Assembly: GCA_015698045.1 (NCBI GenBank) | Contig: BLAL01000278.1 | Span: forward strand, 620,001-684,000 | Source: Rhizophagus clarus | Lineage: Eukaryota > Glomeromycota > Glomeromycetes > Glomerales > Glomeraceae | DNA length: 64,000 nt | Direction: 5' to 3' | Shown here: positions 57,251 through 64,000 of the stretch, in pieces | How positions within the stretch are numbered: the stretch's first letter is position 1 | Layout of the letters: every line of letters begins with the position of its first letter | Position numbers and translations under genes: made by a program | The notes under the pieces: generated by a model | What the model was told of the DNA's origin: nothing | Database searches by the model: none | The model's input: the letters and a program-made list of their open reading frames with translations, nothing else

Positions 57251-57671
57251 TGGTATGAAATCCCAAAACTCAAAATCCTGACATTCCAAAATAGATATAA
57301 AATTCTGACAGGTTAAAATCCCAACAGGTACAAAATCCTGACAACATTTTTGTTAATAAATTTAATTCATTTGCCTTATTTATTTTAATTATACTAATCC
57401 TAAGTAAATTCCTTTGCTCGTTTCACTTGCAGTTTTTTTTCTATCATCTTCCTAACCCTAACCTAACTCTAACACTAATACTAACTAATACTAACTTAAC
57501 ACTAACCCTAACTAACCCTAAGCTAACCCTAAACTAACCCCAAGTAACTCTTATCATATATAAAAAATCAGTGTGAAACTTGTCAGAATTATGCACCTGT
57601 TGGGATTTTGTACCTGTCAGGACTTTGGCCTATCGGGATTTTGATATTGGGATTTTGGGATATCAGGATTT
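57251..57671. repeat. Inverted repeat enclosing a telomere-like (CTAACC)n tract
   Basis: The left arm (57251-57344) is built from 'aaaatcctgacaggt' type units. The right arm (57580-57671) is the inverted version ('acctgtcaggactttgg', 'gggattttg'). Between them, 57451-57548 is an irregular CCCTAA/CTAACC tract like interstitial telomere sequence, embedded in AT-rich DNA. No coding capacity. Confidence 0.7.
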
Positions 57672-59598
57672 TAAATTTTGCAATCTCGGACAGCTCCCAA
57701 TATAATAAAATACTACCAAAGACATTTAAATAAAAAGAACTCTAACTTTTTTTATTTTATCCAAAGTATTTTAAGAATACTTTAATTTGAAATATAAGGC
57801 AACTAGGTAAGAAAAAGTTTTTTTTTATTACCTTTTCTATTTTAAGGCAGTCAGGAAAATGGTTTTCACTTTAAAGAGACACTACCATTCTAAACCCTCT
57901 GCAAAGATCTAAATAAAAATATATTTACAACAAAAAAGCGGTAGTAAAATAATAAAATATCTGGTGAAGGTTATTGTGATTATTAGAAACTTTAAGAATA
58001 AGTGTTAGGAATTGGATCTTAGGAACCGGTTCATACTAAGCTTTAGTAAAAAATCAAATGAAACTTCTAGAAAAAGATGGTAATCATTGAAACTTGTGAT
58101 AGTAATTGTATTTTCTTTACTGACTATTTGCTAAGATAATAATTTTGTTTGATGATTCAAATATTGGTAGTTCTTAAACATAGAATCCATTTTACTTGTT
58201 TCCAATATAATTAATTATGACCTTATCAAAGTATCACTAAAGTCAACATAAATTTTTTTATTAATTTTATTTTATTTATTTATTTTGTTTATCTCATTCC
58301 ATATATATTTTTTATTTATGTGTTTTACTGTATTTATTTTATTCTACTTTATTTTATTTATTTATTTTTTGTATAATTAGAACACAATATTGAATAAAAT
58401 TAATTTTATTTTTTTTTTTAAAAAAAAAAAATACATATATGCAACAACCCTAAACCTTAACTTTATCTTTTGATGAAATTTTTTGATAATTAAGGATGTA
58501 CGTTCAGGCGACTTTTCGACGATTTGTTATATGTTGGGCTCATTTTATCTCATTCGTATAATGAATTTTTCTTCTTATATATATATATATACATAAACTG
58601 CGCATAACAAATATTTGTATTATTTCAAAATGATAGAGATTTTCTAGGAAACTGTTAATTAGTACTATAATTCTACCTAGATTGGGTTAGAACCCTTAAA
58701 AAAAATTCTGCAATTATAAATGTATTAGAATTTTCCGCGTTTCAGGACGAAAATTAACTAAATAATTACAAGTTTTGCGCATAACAGACCCATATCAAAC
58801 ACGGTAATAACGTTATTCAATTGTGTGGTCTGATAAAGAAGTGCCCAATCTTCCTTTACCTCCCGTATATGCAACCCGTTTGCATAGGAATTAGGGTTGA
58901 AACAATTGAACGACTCAATTAATCAATTTATTTATTTATTAGACGAGCAGATGAATTTAAATTTTATCATAGTCTTTAAATAGCTAGCTGATTCAGAATT
59001 AAATCCCCGACTCTTGAACAATAAGATGTTTGCCTTTTGTCGTATCATTATAATCTAATTCAACAATAGATTTAGCAATAAGTCTAATTGTTTATCAATA
59101 AAATAATATCCAACAATAATATTTTGGATACTATCCCGAGTATGTTGAGCAATATTTTACATTTTAATTCAATTAATTAGTATTATATTGTTAATAATTT
59201 AATTTATTCGTTATTGAAATCAGGACCACATTTCATAAAATGGACATTCTTTCGATCGGGCACATTTTTCGGCGAGCTTGTGTTATACAAATTTTAGCAA
59301 ACTAAGTTCTGAAATTTTATGCGATTATAGCTCGTTACTTGGAACCACGTATATCTCAATATTGGTACAATATTATTTACCTTTTTACAATGTCATTAGA
59401 TTTAAAAACATTATTAGGACATGTTGCGAAAACAATTTTGTAATGTAAAAAATGATTAAAGAAAATCCGTGTAAAAGACACGTAAAAAACACGTAAAAGC
59501 CCTGATTGGTTGTTAATCATTATTTATATTTCGACCTGAAAACCAAAAAAATTCTAGGCCGAAAAGTTTGAAATTGTTCACGAAACAAACCTTTAACA
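57672..59598. other. Gene-free AT-rich region
   Basis: Simple AT-rich sequence with homopolymer runs (about 58408-58430) and an (AT)n run near 58577-58592. No supported gene or RNA. Confidence 0.4.
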
Positions 59599-60115
59599 TG
59601 GGTAATCTGGACCATAAATGGACTCGCATTGAACCTTTTTGAAAAAGAAACGTCCGATCAATAGCGCTGAGGATGGATCATCGAAGAAAAAGACACATAA
59701 TGATGGAAAACCGAAGTCCTTGGATTTCACGATCGTGTCGAAAAAGAAACACAAGAAACATAAGAAAAGGATCAAAGAATGCAATTATTAGTATTATAAC
59801 ATAAATATTAGAACTCCTCATTTAAATTTTTATTTTTCCTTTATTTTTTTTAGTTTAGTTTATTTTTCTTCCCGTAATTCCTTTCTTTTTTCATGGTTTG
59901 TTAGTTTTAAAAATAATTCGGTATAAATTTATACACGTTGGTTTAAGAACATATGATAATCGGAGGTAGATATAAGGTGGATTTCATAGGACAGTTTAAC
60001 ATTGTAGATAGTTTTTAGATAGGTCTCCGTTTGTATACATCTATTTTGATAAGCAAAATGACGCTCGCATTTTAGTCTTATCGGCGTTTAATAAAAGAGA
60101 TTTTAAAAAAAAAAA
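59599..60115 (+). pseudogene. Possible retrocopy of a Lys-rich gene 3' end
   Basis: A short plus-strand reading M-G-N-L-D-H-K-W-T-R-I-E is followed, one base out of frame, by F-L-K-K-K-R-P-I-N-S-A and ends in K-K-K-H-K-K-H-K-K-R (stop near 59790). Downstream there is AATAAA at 60090-60095 and an A-run at 60105-60115, the layout of a reverse-transcribed mRNA end. The family is not recognised. It could also be a genuine terminal exon with a chance A-run. Confidence 0.3.
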
Positions 60116-60288
60116 TTAGTTCATGCTGTATAAAAGATTTGACCAAACAAATTAAACTTACAACTGACTATAAAATGTATTTAATGTTTATGATACAGTT
60201 TCAAGGACGTTATTTTAGGATGAGGTCAGCAGAGAAATTCTTAACGTAATTTAATATACTATATACAGTAGAGGGAGTGTGACAACCG
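60116..60288. other. Spacer before the LINE fragment
   Basis: No gene. The LINE match becomes recognisable at about 60289; its true 5' truncation point may lie in this stretch. Confidence 0.3.
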
Positions 60289-62076
60289 GTGATGAAAATT
60301 TTTAACCACGTGTTCTGCACAGAAAAACAAAAAAGTATGAAAGGGAAAATTCCTAAATGGTTCAAAAAAATAAAAGATGAGATCACGCTACCAAATAGTA
60401 GAGAATTGAAGGATAAATATAAAAATAATAATATGAGACGAAAAGAACTTCAAACACTAATTTACGACGAACACGAACCTTTAGGCATGCATGAATTAAT
60501 TAGATGGAACGACCAACAAGGAAACATAATTTTCGGAGAAAATAAAAAGAAATCAAAAAGAAAGGAATACAAAAGAATAGGCCTTCACTTAATAACACAT
60601 CCCGATAGTTTAATACAATACGATGATTCTCCAACACTAATAAAATGTAAAGGATGTGAGAAAAATATAGGTAAAAGTAAAGACCAATGTTTAATATACT
60701 TGGAAAATAAACATAATAGCAGAATCATTAAAAAGAGGACCGAAGGAGGAAAAATAAAACCATACGAAACACTACGTAATATTGCTACAAAAAACGAAAT
60801 TTTGAGAAAATACTCAGAAGAAGAAATAGAAAACATCGCGTACAATAACAAAATCGAAACAATAGATTTAATAATTAAAGCGTCAGAAAAAGTAATTACT
60901 AACTTAAAAAATAATATTATCGAAAAAGAATTCAAAATAATGGACATAATGATATCGGTAAAAAAAGGGAAAAAACATATATCAGAAAAAGGTATCAAAA
61001 CGTATAGTTTCTATGTAACTTGGAGAATTAAAGATTATTACGATGATAACGATGATATATGGAATAGTACAATGAAATTTTTAGAAAGAAAAGAACAAAT
61101 AAGTAGAATATGGCTCAAAAGCATTATTATAGCTCTAATTTTAGTAAAGGAGAAAGGAACGATTAATTTGATACTAGATCCAATAGTAGCACGACCGATA
61201 AACGATTTTCTAAACAATAGAAACGAAAGAAGACGTTTAGACAATGAACATTATATAGAGCTAACGTACATAGAAGAATTAATAAAGAAAAATAAATTGT
61301 CATCGACATTCGAACGGCAGGCGAAGACTTAGATTATAAAGAACTTATAGAAGATATAAATAAAAAGTTACTAGAAAAGCTAAAAAGTGAAGAGGAATTT
61401 GAAGAAATCAATTTAGAAGAAACTTATTTGAAGAGTAAAGAATTTAATTTACATTGGCACAATATTTTAATAACAGGAGAATATAGGAAATGGATGAAAA
61501 AATGTTCCGACGCGTATTGGAAAAACGAGATATTAAACAGTACGAGACTAGAAGATCTTTTTTTATTAAACTTTAAGAATGAATTTGACTGGCCATATAC
61601 ATTATATTTTTTGAGTAATAAAAATAAAATGAAGAAAACACAATGTAGCAAAAAAGTCACAAGAACGAGCGTATAAAATCAAAGAATTACCTACATACAA
61701 GATCTTGTATGAAAGAAATACTAATGGCATAACGACTAGTATATGTCCAAGGTGCGAAAAAGAAGAAGAAAACTGGGAACATATATGGATCTGTGAAGCA
61801 AATGAAAAATCATTGAGGGATACAATAGAAGATGCGATAGAAATTAAATTGGAAAAATTAAAAAAAGAGGAGAAGATAGATGAAATTAAAATTATTGAAG
61901 ATATTTTATGCGCATTTACAGAAATTCTATATGAGTATTCTTTAATTTTAACAAGAAAAACAAGAGAATGGGAAATGCTAAGAGGAATATATAATTTTAG
62001 ATATAACCTCATTACGAAGAAGAAAGAAGAACAATTAATAATCAAAATCTATGGGAAGAAATATATGACCACATAA
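60289..62076 (+). mobile_element. LINE (non-LTR retrotransposon) C-terminal fragment
   Basis: Frame 1 (60289-61332) holds the post-RT linker, with K-I-P-K-W-F near the start and a C-K-G-C-x-K-N segment. An RNase H-like part follows (N-L-I-L-D-P-I-V-A, where D-S is usual; then I-N-D-F-L-N-N-R). A frameshift near 61320 leads to 61330-61676 (S-E-E-E-F-E-E...L-H-W-H-N). Another near 61650 leads to 61677-62076, which has the C-terminal zinc finger C-P-R-C-E-K-E-E-E-N-W-E-H-I-W-I-C, a hallmark of these fungal LINEs. The endonuclease and reverse transcriptase are absent, as in a 5'-truncated insertion. At least two frameshifts make it inactive. Confidence 0.75.
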
Positions 62077-62960
62077 AAATCACATTATGGAGCAGTCACA
62101 GTAATAGCGATCGAAAAAGAAAAAGGGATTTCGAAAACAACAAAAAGACAAAAACCAAACGACGTCGGAACGGAAAATAAAAATATAAAAATACAAAAAA
62201 CAAAAAATAACGGAGATGGAAAAAACAAAAAAAATAATAATAGAAAACACAACAAAAACAGTAACACGTGATAAATTGATCGGAAAAATTACGCTAGAAG
62301 GTTCTATAGACAAATCATGGTATACGATGTTAAAATTATTAATTAATAGCAATATAAATATAATAATAGCAATATAAATATAACTAAAATAGGAATATAT
62401 AGATAGATAGATTAGTATAGATAAATTAGTTATAGAAGGACCGGGAAAACTAATAATAGAGGTCACCGGACAATAGTAAATTGGTGAGTTTACCCAAATT
62501 AAAAATATTTTGCATAAGTAATTGACTTAAAAATCTAACAATCCTACACAGGAATGTCTGAAGAATATAATGAACCATAAAATATTCTTGTAAAATTAAT
62601 ATTAACTGAGATCATTAAATTTTCCGAAAAAATTTTTATAATAATGCGAACTTTTAAAAAAATTTATTAATTATGCGAACCACCTTTTGTGTTACACAGA
62701 ATATATAAAAATTTAAATTGAGTGTATAAATGGCAAATTTAACTCTAACCTTAAGCAGATATTGTTAGTCCACACATTTTGGCTTCATTAAAAATTGAAT
62801 ATATCAAAAATTTAATCAACTTTACTAGTGTGCCGGGTGCTACGGTGACCTCTATTATAAGATTTCCCGGTCCTGTTATAGATCTAATCTATAGGTGTTT
62901 ATATTTATATGTAATAATCAATTTTGATTTAAACAATAAATAAACGCGTTACTAATTAAA
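62077..62960. repeat. LINE 3' region and an inverted-repeat pair
   Basis: 62330-62400 has short tandem 'aatagcaatataaatat' units. 62431-62480 ('ggaccgggaaa....ataatagaggtcaccg') is matched in inverted orientation at about 62843-62885 ('cggtgacctctattat....tttcccggtcc'). 62829-62850 carries 'gtgccgggtgctacggtgacc', and an A-run follows at 62957-62990. The second arm may be the 3' end of another LINE copy in the opposite direction. No gene. Confidence 0.5.
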
Positions 62961-63059
62961 AAAAAAAAAAAGAAAAAAAAGAAAGTATGCATCGATAAAA
63001 GATCAGTCCCTAGTATGATATGTGACACTATTAAATTCGAATTAGACAAAATTTTTAAA

Positions 63060-63691
63060 GCTTACTTCATTTCACAATTATAAAAGAATGTATAAGTCAA
63101 AACATACCATGGAATCAACTAGCAACCGTATCTTTACCTATTTTACAAGTCTTGAATGCTAGAAAAGTTCCAATCAACGTTATAATAAGTTTAATTGAGA
63201 AAACGAATGGACATCATAATGAAATAAGAATAGATTTTATAGATCATGATGACATTAATAACAAAAGACTCATTCAAACAATTTATCAAAATTGTCCTAA
63301 TCTCAATTATCTTGAATTGTTAATTAGGAACAAATAATATATCGGAATTTGAAAAATTATTAATTAAATGTAAATATTTAGATGGATTATTTATTATTAT
63401 TGACAATAATGATTGGGATGATTTGTTTAAAATATTAACTAGATCATCACCTAGTAGTTTGTATAAGTTTAAATTTTATTTTTTCTAATGAGACTCCTGA
63501 TTAGGCATCTTAAAAGATTATTTTTTGATAATTGGAAAGGTAGACATCCAATGTTATTACATACCGTTCCAGAGACAATATATAATTCAGGTTATATCGA
63601 TATTAATATGATCAATGAATATAAAGCAGAGGGTGTGATTAAAATATATGATGAAGATATATCTGGAAGCATCTATGAAGATTTCGAATGA
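63060..63691 (+). pseudogene. F-box-type protein C-terminal pseudogene
   Basis: Three frame-shifted pieces follow the C-terminal LRR-like region of glomeromycotan F-box proteins. The first has I-S-L-I-E-K-T-N-G-H-H-N-E-I...I-Y-Q-N-C-P-N-L-N-Y-L-E-L-L (63152-63337). The second has L-I-K-C-K-Y-L-D-G-L-F-I-I...W-D-D-L-F-K-I-L-T-R-S-S-P-S-S-L-Y-K-F (about 63340-63485). The last has F-F-D-N-W-K-G-R-H-P-M-L-L...Y-K-A-E-G-V-I-K-I-Y...I-Y-E-D-F-E (63488-63691). Frame changes near 63335 and 63490 and stops in the upstream part mark it as broken. The N-terminal F-box is missing. Confidence 0.75.
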
Positions 63692-64000
63692 ATTAGAAAA
63701 AAATTTCAGATGAATTTTATTTAGCGTCATCGTATTTGTTTTTGTTTCAGCCAGCCATCAAAAAGGGTTTCCTCTTCATCGACTAAAGAGTTTACCTGTG
63801 GAACATTGAACGAGGTAAGCTCAGCTTACTGGTTATTTGAAGATGCCACACGTATATATATGTCATAATTGGGACTTTATAACGTAATATCTACACGACG
63901 TATGAGAGTGAATGATAAAATTTATGTAATTTACGAATAGTTCAAAGCTATAAAGAGAGTTTCTAAAGAAATATTTATTTTATTATTTATTTATGATATT
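63692..64000. other. Window end, no gene seen
   Basis: AT-rich, with no open frame or repeat that I can support. Confidence 0.4.

Noticed and set aside
57451-57548. Chromosome end
   Set aside because: The telomere-like tract is short, irregular and flanked on both sides by ordinary sequence and inverted arms.

Overview
The window looks like nuclear DNA of an arbuscular mycorrhizal fungus, most like Rhizophagus/Glomus. It is very AT-rich and its short introns are GT-AG. It carries a Sel1-repeat family, a TKL-like kinase with a D-L-G activation motif, F-box/LRR genes, MULE, hAT and LINE remnants, and protein-primed-type DNA polymerase B elements. I recall this combination from that lineage; no database was searched, so the taxon is an inference.

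Layout. 1-6610: two tandem ~2.9 kb units plus a partial third, each full unit carrying one minus-strand Sel1-repeat gene (1175-2911, 4176-5804). A diverged third gene lies at 9269-11212. The three proteins differ mainly by gain or loss of whole 36-residue repeats. 12088-13146: a multi-pass membrane protein. 13661-14070: a possible solo LTR, followed by a decayed Sel1 relic. 17236-17835: a small protein with an M-G-T start and a Q-Y-D-G-Y motif. 18002-20392: a decayed MULE with recognisable terminal inverted repeats. Three blocks (7.9-8.4, 15.4-16.7 and 20.6-22.0 kb) share a degenerate ~100 bp module. 22.2-26.0 kb is gene-free and holds minisatellites, a small MITE and a ~1.3 kb inverted repeat.

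26.2-33.9 kb is a fossil DNA polymerase B element. It carries a retropepsin-like region, a reading frame joining a PolB-like C-terminal part to an F-box/LRR domain, and a Cys/His-rich gene. Its polymerase region is split by a well-preserved 3,362 bp hAT transposon (28373-31734) with 20 bp perfect TIRs and an 8 bp target duplication. 34.0-40.0 kb is repeat-rich: a ~103 bp tandem array, a hAT-type MITE swollen by a ~36 bp minisatellite (37185-39187), and a Tigger/pogo-like MITE (39774-39970). A spliced protein kinase lies at 40744-41950.

42223-55974 is a 13.75 kb Polinton-like element with ~1.46 kb, ~99% identical TIRs and a 5 bp target duplication. It combines a PolB, a retroviral-type integrase, a Gag/zinc-knuckle/retropepsin-like block, an F-box/LRR gene and a Cys/His-rich gene copied in each TIR. 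The recurrence of PolB, F-box/LRR, retropepsin-like and TIR Cys/His genes in two different elements is the most unusual signal in the window. From 56 kb on there is a telomere-like tract inside an inverted repeat (57251-57671), a possible retrocopy, the C-terminal half of a LINE (60289-62076), and an F-box pseudogene tail (63060-63691).
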